NCBI GenBank assembly: GCA_903876785.1
Contig: CAIRBI010000124.1
Coordinates: forward strand, 1 to 33,609
Origin: an uncultured Gammaproteobacteria bacterium
Lineage (GTDB): Bacteria; Pseudomonadota; Gammaproteobacteria; Pseudomonadales; Pseudohongiellaceae
Reading direction: 5' to 3'
Length of the DNA: 33,609 nucleotides
Below, piece after piece: positions 13,346-22,152 of the stretch. Position numbers and translations under genes: made by a program. Within the stretch, counting starts at the first letter, position 1. Every line of letters begins with the position of its first letter. The notes beneath the pieces were generated by a model. It was not told the origin of the DNA, did not search any database, and saw nothing but the letters and a program-made list of their open reading frames with translations.

Positions 13346-14095
13346 CTAGAAAACCACTTCTGCCTGTCCCGGTCCCGTCACCACGGCGCGGACCACGATA
13401 TCCGAATTGCTGTTGCGCACCGGGATCTGGGCCCCCAGCTCGCCGTTCTGCATTGCGACGCCCTGTTGCCGGATGGTCACCGGGCCGGACTTCGCGCTCA
13501 TCACCACCGTGTCGCCTCGTTTGATGAGCAAGGGCTGGGCCAGCGCTTCGCGGCTGATGACCGTGTTGGCGGGCAGGGCACGTTTCACCTCCATGCCGAT
13601 CGCCAGTGTGCTGTCCTGCAGATAAGATTGCCGTAGCGTCGACAGATCGGCCTCCGCCAGCTCGACATCGGCGGCACCAACCAGATCACCCCGGGCCAGC
13701 GGCCTGGTGCTCATCAACACAGGGGCGAAGACCCGCACCAGCACCGGCACGTATTTCGACCATGGCACGCTGCCCTGACACTCCACGCGCACATTCACCC
13801 GGCCGACGGCAGTCTGATTCTGCCCGCTCTGCTGACCAAGCTGCATATACAGTGGCGAGTCACAGGCCGGAATTGGCAGGCGCGGATCGATGCTGCTGAC
13901 GTCTATCTCGACGCGCTGCTCTGCAGTCGAGGGGCCATGGATGTCTTCGATGAAGCTCTGCACTGCCTCGCGAATCTGCTGATGCCCGCTATTGCCGTCC
14001 GGCTGTGCCTGAGCGTTGCCAAGGCTGGCAGCTATGATGCCGACTGTGAGCAGGCCTTTCAGCAATAGGTGACCTGAAGGTAAAGCGCTGATCAT
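13346..14095 (-). CDS. flgA: flagellar P-ring assembly chaperone FlgA
   Basis: About 249 aa with a Sec signal peptide (MISALPSGHLLLKGLLTVG... to NAQAQ). The mature protein has the FlgA pattern: a variable N-terminal part, a VRVFAPVLMSTRPLARGD segment starting the SAF domain (about 135-200), and the C-terminal beta domain ending VVRAVVTGPGQAEVVF. It acts in the periplasm to help FlgI form the P ring. The ATG at 14095 is chosen because it gives a normal signal peptide and has GAGAG 9 nt upstream; longer starts to 14227 do not. It diverges from flgB across about 320 nt. No cheV or cheR lies between, unlike Pseudomonas. No clear promoter was found for it. Confidence 0.9.
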   Translation of the reverse strand: MISALPSGHLLLKGLLTVGIIAASLGNAQAQPDGNSGHQQIREAVQSFIEDIHGPSTAEQRVEIDVSSIDPRLPIPACDSPLYMQLGQQSGQNQTAVGRVNVRVECQGSVPWSKYVPVLVRVFAPVLMSTRPLARGDLVGAADVELAEADLSTLRQSYLQDSTLAIGMEVKRALPANTVISREALAQPLLIKRGDTVVMSAKSGPVTIRQQGVAMQNGELGAQIPVRNSNSDIVVRAVVTGPGQAEVVF

Positions 14096-14343
14096 TGCTA
14101 TCGACTCTCTCTTCATCATGGGCTGGTTTGTCAATTTTCCAGCATGGGCTTCTTGATGCCCAGTAACACAGCAATATGCGTGCCGGATTGCGGCGGCAGA
14201 GAATGGATGCTGACACGTTGACCGCATCTATCCCTGCCACCTTGCCGCCCGCAGCGGAAAGGGCTTGCCGATTGCCTCTGTGATCTCCTTCCTGATCGCT
14301 GCGTAAAAAAACATAACCTGATGAAATAAATGACTAATTTTAA

Positions 14344-14360
14344 TTGGCATAAGTATTGCT
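14344..14360 (+). promoter_or_regulatory. sigma54 promoter of the flgB operon
   Basis: TTGGCATAAGTATTGCT fits TGGCAY-N5-TTGCW with the required GG and GC 10 nt apart. Start predicted near 14371, about 45 nt before flgB. An enhancer-binding protein of the FleQ/FleR kind would be required. The rest of the 14096-14416 gap shows no other clear site. Confidence 0.85.
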
Positions 14361-14378
14361 CCTTCCCGTACACAACCT

Positions 14379-14411
14379 AGTCCGGACCCAGTCGGGACCC
14401 AGTACGGAGCA
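14379..14411 (+). repeat. three tandem 11-mers in the flgB leader
   Basis: AGTCCGGACCC, AGTCGGGACCC, AGTACGGAGCA. The last copy contains the flgB ribosome site GGAG, so copy number or folding could affect translation. Confidence 0.65.
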
Positions 14412-14416
14412 AGACC

Positions 14417-14851
14417 ATGACCATCAACTTCAGCAACGCCCTCGGAGTCCACGAACAGGCCCTCCTGTTGCGCGATCAGCGCTCCACGATTCTGGCCAGC
14501 AACATCGCCAACACCGACACACCCGGCTACAAGGCACGCGACTTCGATTTCGCCAGCGTGCTGCGGGGTCGAATGGGGATGGGGTCCGAGGAGGGCCAGG
14601 CGGGCGGCGGGTCTGCCCCCCGGCTGGCGCTGCAGACCAGCAGTGCAGGCCACATTGGCAACTCCGTGTCCACTTTCTCGGACGACGACCTCCTGTATCG
14701 CACCCCCGCGCAACCGTCTCTGGACGGCAACACCGTGGACGAGCAGCTCGAAAATGCTGCCTTCGCCCGCAATGCGCTGGAGCATCAGGCCAGTTTCCAG
14801 TTTCTCAACAGTAAGTTCACCGGCTTGATAAAAGCCCTGCGAGGAGAGTAA
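14417..14851 (+). CDS. flgB: flagellar proximal rod protein FlgB
   Basis: A 144-aa rod protein with the axial-family motif near the N-terminus: LASNIANTDTPGYKARDFDF (about 27-46), where ANxxTPGYK is the signature. The middle (about 50-85) is the variable exposed part, and the C-terminal helix ends FQFLNSKFTGLIKALRGE. It is the first rod subunit after FliE, exported through the flagellar secretion system and located in the periplasm. Normal length. First gene after the sigma54 promoter; flgC follows 4 nt later, so the two are clearly one operon. Confidence 0.96.
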   Translation: MTINFSNALGVHEQALLLRDQRSTILASNIANTDTPGYKARDFDFASVLRGRMGMGSEEGQAGGGSAPRLALQTSSAGHIGNSVSTFSDDDLLYRTPAQPSLDGNTVDEQLENAAFARNALEHQASFQFLNSKFTGLIKALRGE

Positions 14852-14855
14852 TTCC

Positions 14856-15305
14856 ATGAGCCTGATGAGCATCTTCGACATCTCCGGTTCCGCCATGAGT
14901 GCCCAGAGCATTCGCTTGAATGCCACCGCCAGCAACATGGCCAATGCCAACAGCGCCGCTGGCAGTGCCGATGCGGTGTACAAAGCCCGCTACCCGGTGT
15001 TTTCCGCCGTGCAGTCGGCGCTGGCCGGTGGCGGTGCCATCGATCCTTTCGCCATGCAGGCGCCCGACAGCGGCAAAGGCGTGCAGGTGTTGGGCATGCT
15101 GGAGTCCGGGGCGCCACTGCAGCCGCGTTATGAGCCGGAGCACCCACTGGCCGATGCCGATGGCTATGTGTTCTACCCCAACGTCAATGTCGTGGAAGAG
15201 ATGACCAACATGATCTCTTCATCGCGCTCCTTTCAGGCCAACGTCGACGTCATGAGCGCCGCTCGCACGATGATGCAGCGCGTGCTGTCGCTGGGCCAGA
15301 TGTAA
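14856..15305 (+). CDS. flgC: flagellar proximal rod protein FlgC
   Basis: A 149-aa rod protein. The N-terminus MSLMSIFDISGSAMSAQSIR and LNATASNMANANSAAG hold the axial motif; the C-terminus VVEEMTNMISSSRSFQANVDVMSAARTMM is the family's conserved helix. The usual length is about 135-150. Ribosome site GAGGAG overlaps the flgB stop. Followed by a 55-nt gap that carries a GGGTCTGACCC palindrome (about 15332-15342) before flgD. Confidence 0.96.
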   Translation: MSLMSIFDISGSAMSAQSIRLNATASNMANANSAAGSADAVYKARYPVFSAVQSALAGGGAIDPFAMQAPDSGKGVQVLGMLESGAPLQPRYEPEHPLADADGYVFYPNVNVVEEMTNMISSSRSFQANVDVMSAARTMMQRVLSLGQM

Positions 15306-15360
15306 AAGTGAATAAAAAGAATGACATGCGTGGGTCTGACCCGGCCGACAGGAGGCCAGA

Positions 15361-16044
15361 ATGAGTGAAATAGGTGACAACAGTGCGTTGAGCAGGGTTC
15401 TGGCGGATTACTCCCTCGCCGATCGCGGCAAGGAGACGGCCAAGAACAACGACATGGGGCGCAGTGAGTTTCTCAAGCTGCTGGTCGCGCAACTGGAGAA
15501 CCAGGACCCGACCAAGCCGCAGGAGAACGGAGAATTCGTTTCCCAACTTGCCCAATTCTCGTCCCTGGAAGAGCAGCAGAAGATGTCGACCAGCTTCAGC
15601 GACTTCTCGACCTCGTTCCAATCGACTCAGCATCTGCAGGCTACGTCGCTGGTTGGTCGTCCGGTACATGTGCTCAGCAATGTCACCGCCTTGACCGAGA
15701 CGGGCGGGGTCAGCGTGATTGCCGACATTCCGCACGCGACCGGCAACGCGCAACTCAGTGTTTTCAACAGCAGCGGTTCGAAGATTGACAGCTTCGAGCT
15801 CGGACCGCAGGCCGAAGGGCGTGCCGAATTCCTGTGGACAGGTTTCGATGCCAACGACCAGCGTTTTCCACCAGGCATGTACTCCTTCAGCGTGGAAGTG
15901 CCCGAGGGTGATCAGAACAAAGCGCTGCCGATTTTCCTGAGCGCCAACGTCAACAGCGTCACCATCGAGCCCGGTGGCGGACTGACGCTGAATCTGGCCG
16001 GGGTGGGGCCAACGCCGCTTGCCGATGTGATTCAGATTAATTAA
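15361..16044 (+). CDS. flgD: hook-cap scaffold protein FlgD
   Basis: A 227-aa hook-assembly cap. The conserved N-terminus reads GRSEFLKLLVAQLENQDPT and SQLAQFSSLEEQ (about 36-75), which docks to the rod tip. Residues about 95-210 form the FlgD Ig-like and tudor-like domains. Required to polymerise FlgE and then discarded. Preceded by AGGAGG 6-7 nt before the ATG, the strongest ribosome site in the operon. The 95-nt gap after it is very A/T-rich. Confidence 0.95.
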   Translation: MSEIGDNSALSRVLADYSLADRGKETAKNNDMGRSEFLKLLVAQLENQDPTKPQENGEFVSQLAQFSSLEEQQKMSTSFSDFSTSFQSTQHLQATSLVGRPVHVLSNVTALTETGGVSVIADIPHATGNAQLSVFNSSGSKIDSFELGPQAEGRAEFLWTGFDANDQRFPPGMYSFSVEVPEGDQNKALPIFLSANVNSVTIEPGGGLTLNLAGVGPTPLADVIQIN

Positions 16045-16060
16045 AAATGCATTAAATACA

Positions 16061-16081
16061 GATATATATAAGATATATATC
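16061..16081. repeat. A/T inverted repeat between flgD and flgE
   Basis: GATATATAT, AAG, ATATATATC: perfect 9-bp arms, in an unusually A/T-rich 95-nt spacer. Too weak a stem for a terminator; possibly an mRNA processing or protein site. Confidence 0.5.
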
Positions 16082-16139
16082 AAGTATCACGTGATTAATA
16101 ATTCAATGACTTTCAATCCCTGGCGGATGAGGTGACAAC

Positions 16140-19100
16140 ATGAGTTTCAACATTGGTTTGAGCGCCCTGAATGCGGCGCAGGAAGAGATTGCGGTAACCG
16201 GTAACAACATTGCCAACGCCAGTACCAATGGCTTCAAGTCGTCCCGTGCGGAGTTTGCGGATGTCTATGCGGCGACGGTCGGGGGCGGCGGCTCCCGCCA
16301 GCAGGGCGGCGGTGTGGGTCTGCAGGGGATCGCGCAGAACTTCGCCCAAGGCAACATTTCGTTCACCGACAACACATTGGATCTGGCGATCAACGGCGGT
16401 GGCTTCTTCATCCTGCGCGGTGAATCTGGCAACGTCTTTACCCGGGCTGGCGCGTTCGGCACCGATCAGAGCGGCAACATCGTCAACAGTATGGGCGAGA
16501 AGCTGCAAGGATTTGCCGCTACCTCGGAAGGCAAGGCGGCAGGCGGTGGCCCTTTGAGCGATCTGGTGGTGACCACCGGCTCCATCCCACCCCAGGCGAC
16601 AACGCTGGTGGCAAGCGCCATCAACCTTGATGCGGCGGCAACGCCTTCATCCATCATCGGCAGCAAGGTGATCTCCAACGGTGGCGTCTCGGGCGTGCCG
16701 CAACTGGGTGTGCGTATCGCCCGTGAGGCCCATATTGCCGGCAAGATTTCCACCACCGGAACGGATTTTTCAGGCACTACCGCCGCGCGCACTGTGGGCA
16801 GCGTCAACATTCAGAATGGACTGGACTTCGATTCTGCCGGTGGCGCGCAAGGTTTCTCCATCAGTGTCAACGGCGGGCCTTACGTCGCCATCGATCTTAG
16901 CAGTCTGGATACATCGACGGCCACCGAGGTCCGAAATCACGTGCAGGCTCAACTGGATGCGGCGCCCGGTTTGGCCACCCCGAACAACGTCCTGGTCACT
17001 GTCGAGAACAACCGGCTGATTCTGACGACCGCCGCTGAGGGCGACACCGCGCGCATCAACATCAATGCGGTGCAGGGACTGGCGTCCAGCATCGTGTCCT
17101 CGACCGACGTCAATGGCAAGACAGCGCCGCCCACCGGTTTGACTATCAGGCTTGATGGAGTTAGCCGCGAGATCGTTATCGAGGGCGATTTCAGCAATAC
17201 CGGGGCGGCAGCACTGGCTTTGGGTGGCGGTGCAGGCTCCGGCAATGAGGCATTGGAGGACTTCATTCAGGGCGAGATCAACTCCAGCGCCGGGTTGTTG
17301 GGCAAGATCGACGTGTCGATCGACAATCTGGGCAACTTCATTTTCAAGACCACCACCCCAGGCAATCAGAATCTGAGCATCGATCCGATCGTGACCACAG
17401 CGGGCAGCGTCAATTTCAATCAGATCGTCGAGTTTTCCACCTCTCGCCGCACAGGGTCCCTTGATCTGGACAACCTCAACTTTCTGGGCGCCAGTGACAC
17501 CAGTTTCACCATTTCCGTGGGCGACGAGACGCTGCAGATAGCGCTGGAAGAAGACTATCGCGCCTCCGGCGGCCCGGCTGCCAACCTCGGTGAGTATGCG
17601 GAGTCCGGTCTTGAGGCCCTGGAAGACGAGATTCAGAGCCAGATCAACCAGTCGTCGCTGCCTGGCGCCGTCAAGGTATCGATTGCGGCCAACGGTCAGT
17701 TCGTCTTCGAGATCACCGATTCATCCGAGTATGTGTTGAAGGTGGAGTCCGACAGTCTGCCCCCGACCTCCCAGGGTGGTCTGGATGTCAGCAACGGGTA
17801 CGATTTCGCTACCACGCCGTACACCTTTACTGTCTCTTACGAAATTGATGGCGAGCCACCCGTGGTCTCCGGCCCCATCACTCTGGACACCGAATTCGAG
17901 ACTGGCACCGCACTGGTGGATGCCTTGCAGAACCTGATCAATACCGAGATGGGCTTCACCCCCGGCAACATCAAGGTGGTAGCGGGCATGGATCCGCTGA
18001 CCGGTGAACTGACGATCAAGACTGAGAACACCGGGCCGGAATCGTTCCTGTCCGTGCTGATCAGTGACCCGGCGGTGGTGCCGTCGCCTTCGGTGATCGG
18101 TGATACCAGTGCATTGGTCGATCAACGTGCTGCAGGTTCCGGTCCTGGCCTGGACTTTGGGGTCGTGGCGACCTTCTCCGGCAACGAATATGACAATACG
18201 GGTCTGGTCGCGGTCTCCAACGGCTTCACCAGGGAAATCATCGACGTCATCGACAATCATGGCAATAGACAGCAAATTACCGTCCCAGCGGGGGCTTCTG
18301 CGAACGCCGTCGCCGCGCTGTTCTCCAATGTCCCCGGCATTGCTGCCAAGGCCACCACGGTCGCCTATATCACCGGCACCAACAGCGGTGACCCCGAGAA
18401 CAAGGGCTCCATCGATCCGTTCGTCGACGCCAACCTGCCGCTGCGTTTTGCCATCAATGGTGTCAATTTCGAGTCCACCCAGGTGCAGCCCTCCGATCGC
18501 TATACGGATCTGGCGAACCAGATCAATGCCTCGTCCGGCAACATGACAGCGAAGATCGTCAGCAACGCCGACGGCGACCCCATCCTTGAAGTCACCGAGA
18601 ACAATGGTCTTGACCTGGTGTTCAGTGGCGGAATTGACGGGCGCGGCTCCATCACTGTCACCGGCTCCACGCGCAACCTGACCACTGGCACCCATCAGAT
18701 CGCCGTCAATTCTGCGAGCACGCAGATCGACAACCTTGCCAACCTCAACAATGACGCTATCGTCATCGGCGGGGTGGTGGATTTCACGCTGGATGAGAAT
18801 GTCACCATGCAGGATGCGCGCAAGCTTGCGAACGGGGCGGATATTCAGGTCACCCAGAGCAGCATTTTCGGCAATATCGACGATTCGGACGCTCTGCAGG
18901 GCACCCGATTTGAGCTCAATACCTTCGATCCCGAGGATGCCAACACCTACTATCGCTCGACGGCGATCGCGGTATTCGACAGCCTCGGTAACCAGCACAC
19001 GCTCACCCAGTTTTTCGTGAAAGAGCGCCCAACTGAGGCCAGTCCGAGTGGCAGTCTGTGGAGTGTGTACTTCCAGATCGATGGCAAGAACATCGGCTTC

Positions 19101-19727
19101 GATCCCGGCTCGACTGATCATAAGCCTTCGATGGCCAAGGCCAACCTGCGCTTTGCCGCCAATGGCTTGTACGACATTACCCAAGAGCCGATTTACATCA
19201 CCAACTGGACACCGCTGGACTCTTCCGGGCAGCCGGCTGGTGCCGGTCCGGTTCCGGGTGATCACACGGTTGCTGAGCTGACCACCAACTCCAACTTCAA
19301 GATCGACCTGACCAAGCTGACGCAGTTCGGCGGTGACTTCGCGGTGCAGTCCAACACCCAGAACGGGTTTGCCAAGGGGCAGTTGACCGGGCTGGAAATT
19401 GATACCCGTGGACTGATGTCTGCGCGCTTCTCAAACGGGCAGTCGAAGATCCTCGGCGAGATAGCGCTGGCAGATTTCGCCGATCCATCGAAGCTGGCCA
19501 ACATAGGTGGCACGCGCTTTGCTAAAACAGCAGAGTCAGGTGAAGGAACCCCCAGTGGTGCCGGCACCGCCGGTCTGGGCGCGATCCAGTCGGGCGCTCT
19601 GGAAGACTCGAACGTGGATCTGTCCGAACAGCTGGTACAGCTGATCGTCTCGCAGAGAAACTTCCAGGCCGCCGCGCAGATCATCGAGTCTACCGACTCC
19701 GCGACGCAGACCATTATCAACCTGTAA
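16140..19727 (+). CDS. flgE: flagellar hook protein FlgE, giant form
   Basis: A 1195-aa hook protein; usual lengths are about 400-460, with some longer ones known. The N-terminus (MSFNIGLSALNAAQEEIAVT; NNIANASTNGFKSSR) and the FlgE/F/G lead (DLAINGGGFFIL, about 80-95) are normal. The C-terminal end is also standard: AVFDSLGNQHTLTQFFVK (about 940), SGALEDSNVDLSEQLVQLIV and NFQAAAQIIESTDSATQTII. Between about 190 and 900 lies an extra block of roughly six diverged beta-rich units of 80-100 aa, each with an -INS- or -N(G)- turn, a helix with Q-AQLD/IQ-QIN, then a strand ending in -NG-F-F-T. The same plan occurs in FlgK. The hook is external, so these would decorate its surface. The ATG follows GAGGTGACAAC. 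Confidence 0.94.
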   Translation: MSFNIGLSALNAAQEEIAVTGNNIANASTNGFKSSRAEFADVYAATVGGGGSRQQGGGVGLQGIAQNFAQGNISFTDNTLDLAINGGGFFILRGESGNVFTRAGAFGTDQSGNIVNSMGEKLQGFAATSEGKAAGGGPLSDLVVTTGSIPPQATTLVASAINLDAAATPSSIIGSKVISNGGVSGVPQLGVRIAREAHIAGKISTTGTDFSGTTAARTVGSVNIQNGLDFDSAGGAQGFSISVNGGPYVAIDLSSLDTSTATEVRNHVQAQLDAAPGLATPNNVLVTVENNRLILTTAAEGDTARININAVQGLASSIVSSTDVNGKTAPPTGLTIRLDGVSREIVIEGDFSNTGAAALALGGGAGSGNEALEDFIQGEINSSAGLLGKIDVSIDNLGNFIFKTTTPGNQNLSIDPIVTTAGSVNFNQIVEFSTSRRTGSLDLDNLNFLGASDTSFTISVGDETLQIALEEDYRASGGPAANLGEYAESGLEALEDEIQSQINQSSLPGAVKVSIAANGQFVFEITDSSEYVLKVESDSLPPTSQGGLDVSNGYDFATTPYTFTVSYEIDGEPPVVSGPITLDTEFETGTALVDALQNLINTEMGFTPGNIKVVAGMDPLTGELTIKTENTGPESFLSVLISDPAVVPSPSVIGDTSALVDQRAAGSGPGLDFGVVATFSGNEYDNTGLVAVSNGFTREIIDVIDNHGNRQQITVPAGASANAVAALFSNVPGIAAKATTVAYITGTNSGDPENKGSIDPFVDANLPLRFAINGVNFESTQVQPSDRYTDLANQINASSGNMTAKIVSNADGDPILEVTENNGLDLVFSGGIDGRGSITVTGSTRNLTTGTHQIAVNSASTQIDNLANLNNDAIVIGGVVDFTLDENVTMQDARKLANGADIQVTQSSIFGNIDDSDALQGTRFELNTFDPEDANTYYRSTAIAVFDSLGNQHTLTQFFVKERPTEASPSGSLWSVYFQIDGKNIGFDPGSTDHKPSMAKANLRFAANGLYDITQEPIYITNWTPLDSSGQPAGAGPVPGDHTVAELTTNSNFKIDLTKLTQFGGDFAVQSNTQNGFAKGQLTGLEIDTRGLMSARFSNGQSKILGEIALADFADPSKLANIGGTRFAKTAESGEGTPSGAGTAGLGAIQSGALEDSNVDLSEQLVQLIVSQRNFQAAAQIIESTDSATQTIINL

Positions 19728-19797
19728 TCCCAGTCTTCAGCTTCTGATGCCTGGGGCTATGCAACAGGCAGTACTTAACAGGCAACAGGAGCAGAAG

Positions 19798-20538
19798 ATG
19801 GATAAAGCACTCTATGTCGGCATGAGCGCCGCCACGCAGACCATGGTCGCGCAGGCGGTGCATGCCAATAACCTGGCCAATGCGAGCACTGCCGGCTTTC
19901 GGGCTGATCTCGCCCAGGCCAGCGCGCTGCCGGTGACAGGGGACGGGTTCGCATCGCGCGCCTATACCCGTGTGGATAATCCCGCCACGGACTTCACCAG
20001 TGGCCCGCTGCGTCAGACCGGCAATGAGCTGGACATCGCCGTCAACGGCGCGGGTTGGATCGCCGTGCAGGCCGCCGATGGCAGCGAGGCCTATACCCGT
20101 GCCGGCGAGCTGAAGCTGACGCCATTCGGTGAGCTGCAGACCGGAAGCGGCTTGCCGGTATTGGGCAACAACGGTCCCATCGCGTTGCCGCCCTTCGAGA
20201 AACTCGAGATTGGTGCCGACGGCACTCTCTCCATTCGTGAACTCGGTCAGGGGCCGGAGGTCATCTCCGCGCTCGACCGCATCAAACTCGTCAATCCCTC
20301 CAATCAGGACCTCGTCAAGGGTGCCGATGGTCTGTTCCGCCGCCGCGATGGTGCAGCGGAAGAGGCAGATGGCAACGTGCGCGTGAGCTCGGGTTTCGTG
20401 GAGGGCAGCAACGTCAATGTCGTCGACGCCATGGTGGAGATGATCAGCCTCACCCGCAGCTACGAGATGAGTATCAAGATGATGCAGACGGCGCAGCAGA
20501 ATTCTGAAATCTCGGCACAGCTGTTGCAAGTTCAATAA
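19798..20538 (+). CDS. flgF: flagellar rod protein FlgF
   Basis: A 246-aa rod protein from MDKALYVGMSAATQTM. It carries the axial motif NNLANASTAGFRADL (about 23-37), the FlgE/F/G fold (ELDIAVNGAGWIAV; AYTRAGELKLTPFGEL) and the C-terminal pair GSNVNVVDAMVEMISLTRSYEMSIKMM. Proximal rod subunit, periplasmic. The ATG at 19798 is preferred over one at 19747 because conserved sequence starts there and AGGAGC precedes it. It lies 70 nt after flgE and 30 nt before flgG, in one transcript. Confidence 0.95.
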   Translation: MDKALYVGMSAATQTMVAQAVHANNLANASTAGFRADLAQASALPVTGDGFASRAYTRVDNPATDFTSGPLRQTGNELDIAVNGAGWIAVQAADGSEAYTRAGELKLTPFGELQTGSGLPVLGNNGPIALPPFEKLEIGADGTLSIRELGQGPEVISALDRIKLVNPSNQDLVKGADGLFRRRDGAAEEADGNVRVSSGFVEGSNVNVVDAMVEMISLTRSYEMSIKMMQTAQQNSEISAQLLQVQ

Positions 20539-20568
20539 TCAGTTGGCTTCAAACCCAGGAAAAACATC

Positions 20569-21354
20569 ATGCATCCAGCACTTTATGTATCGAAAACCGG
20601 ACTCGCGGCTCAGGACAAACAACTGACCAGCCTTTCCAACAACCTCGCCAACGTGGGCACCAATGGCTTCAAACGTGACCGCGTGGTGTTCGAGGATCTG
20701 CTGTATCAGATCTATCGACAGCCAGGCGCCGCTTCCACCCAGGACACCGAGCTGCCCTCCGGGCTGCAGATCGGTACCGGTGTACGCACCGTCGGCACCC
20801 AGAAGATTTTCACCCAGGGCGCCCTGAAGAATACCGAAGAGCAACTGGACGTGGCGATCAACGGCCGGGGCTTCTTTCAGATCCAGATGCCCGACGGCAG
20901 CGCCGCCTACACCCGCGATGGCCAATTCCACCTGAGCTCCGAAGGTGCGCTGGTGAACGCCTCGGGTCTGACGCTGAATCCCGGTATCAATATTCCGACC
21001 AATGCCAGCACCATCACCATCGGCACCGATGGCACGGTCAGCGCGATGATCTCTGGCGAGACGGCTCCAACTCAGGTTGGCACACTTTCTTTGGTGGACT
21101 TCGTGAACCCGGCCGGCCTGCAGGCGATGGGTGGAAACCTGTTCCGCGAGACCGCCTCCAGCGGCAACCCGCAGGAGACGACTCCTGGCCAGAATGGCGT
21201 GGGGGTGCTGGTGCAAGGCTCGTTGGAAAACTCCAACGTCGAGGTGGTGGAGGAATTGGTCAACATGATCACGACGCAGCGCGCCTACGAGTTGAATTCA
21301 CGGGTGATTTCCACCGCAGACCAGATGCTGCAGTTCATCAGCCAGAATCTTTGA
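20569..21354 (+). CDS. flgG: flagellar distal rod protein FlgG
   Basis: A 261-aa distal rod protein, the usual length. Motifs: NNLANVGTNGFKRDRVVFED (about 24-43), LDVAINGRGFFQIQMPDG and AYTRDGQFHLSSEG, and the C-terminus GSLENSNVEVVEELVNMITTQRAYELNSRVI. It forms the drive shaft crossing the periplasm and outer membrane. Closely paralogous to flgF. AGGAAAAACATC precedes the ATG. Confidence 0.97.
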   Translation: MHPALYVSKTGLAAQDKQLTSLSNNLANVGTNGFKRDRVVFEDLLYQIYRQPGAASTQDTELPSGLQIGTGVRTVGTQKIFTQGALKNTEEQLDVAINGRGFFQIQMPDGSAAYTRDGQFHLSSEGALVNASGLTLNPGINIPTNASTITIGTDGTVSAMISGETAPTQVGTLSLVDFVNPAGLQAMGGNLFRETASSGNPQETTPGQNGVGVLVQGSLENSNVEVVEELVNMITTQRAYELNSRVISTADQMLQFISQNL

Positions 21355-21394
21355 TGTGTCTTCCGCGCCCTTAGCCGCGCATTGAGAGGTGAAT

Positions 21395-22087
21395 ATGAAA
21401 GCCAACGACATCCACACGAGCGCTGGGCTTCTGGGGCTCTGCCTGCTGATCGTCGGCTGTGCCGCACAGCCGGTGGCTCTGCCGGAACCCAACGATCCGC
21501 GCTTTGCCCCGGTGCTGACGCAAAGCGTCGCGCCGCTGCCACAGGCGACGGGCTCGATCTACTCGGCCCGCAGCGCCGTCGACCTCTATCAGCGCCGCGC
21601 CCACCGGGTAGGGGACGTGCTGACCATCGCGCTGAACGAGGCGACTTCGGCCAGGAAATCTTCCGGCACCTCTCTCAGCCGCGAGAACCAGCTGACCGTC
21701 AACGACGCCGCTGTGCTCGGCAATGGCTTGCTGGGCACCGGCCTGAATCTGGGCACCAATGCTTCCAATGCACTGGATTTCGCGGGCACTGGCGAAAGTG
21801 ACCAGAGCAACCAGCTGACTGGCAGCATCACTGTCACGGTCGCCAATGTGTTACCCAACGGCTTGCTGGAAGTGCGCGGCGAGAAGTGGTTGCAGCTGAA
21901 CCGGGGCAACGAATTCATTCGCATCAGCGGGCTGGTGCGCAAGGAAGACATTTCGCCGGACAACACGATTCTGTCCACCCGTGTCGCCGATGTGCGCATT
22001 GCTTACAGTGGCACCGGCACGCTGGCCGACACTAACGAGGCTGGCTGGCTGACGCAGTTCTTCGTCGGCAACCTTTGGCCTTTCTAA
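21395..22087 (+). CDS. flgH: flagellar L-ring lipoprotein FlgH
   Basis: About 230 aa. It has a lipoprotein signal with lipobox LIVGC (C22), so the mature protein is lipid-anchored in the outer membrane where it forms the L ring. Conserved parts are VGDVLTIALNEATSARKSSGTS (about 72-93), GSITVTVANVLPNGLLEVRGEKW and ISPDNTILSTRVADVRIAYSG, ending WLTQFFVGNLWPF. ATG at 21395 has GAGAGGTG at good spacing; a GTG two codons earlier is less likely. Followed by a 65-nt spacer built of 13-mers. Confidence 0.96.
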   Translation: MKANDIHTSAGLLGLCLLIVGCAAQPVALPEPNDPRFAPVLTQSVAPLPQATGSIYSARSAVDLYQRRAHRVGDVLTIALNEATSARKSSGTSLSRENQLTVNDAAVLGNGLLGTGLNLGTNASNALDFAGTGESDQSNQLTGSITVTVANVLPNGLLEVRGEKWLQLNRGNEFIRISGLVRKEDISPDNTILSTRVADVRIAYSGTGTLADTNEAGWLTQFFVGNLWPF

Positions 22088-22095
22088 GAATAATT

Positions 22096-22147
22096 CCACA
22101 GTAATTTCCCAGAGCAACTTCCCACAGCAACTCCCCAGAGCAGGAAC
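22096..22147. repeat. four tandem 13-mers between flgH and flgI
   Basis: CCACAGTAATTTC, CCAGAGCAACTTC, CCACAGCAACTCC, CCAGAGCAGGAAC, filling 22096-22147. The last copy supplies the GGAAC near the flgI ribosome-site position. Confidence 0.7.
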
Positions 22148-22152
22148 TCGAC

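Noticed and set aside
17721-19265. A 514-codon open frame on the minus strand inside flgE
   Set aside because: It lies wholly antisense to a clearly conserved gene, has no ribosome site or family features, and is explained by the high-GC codon pattern of flgE.
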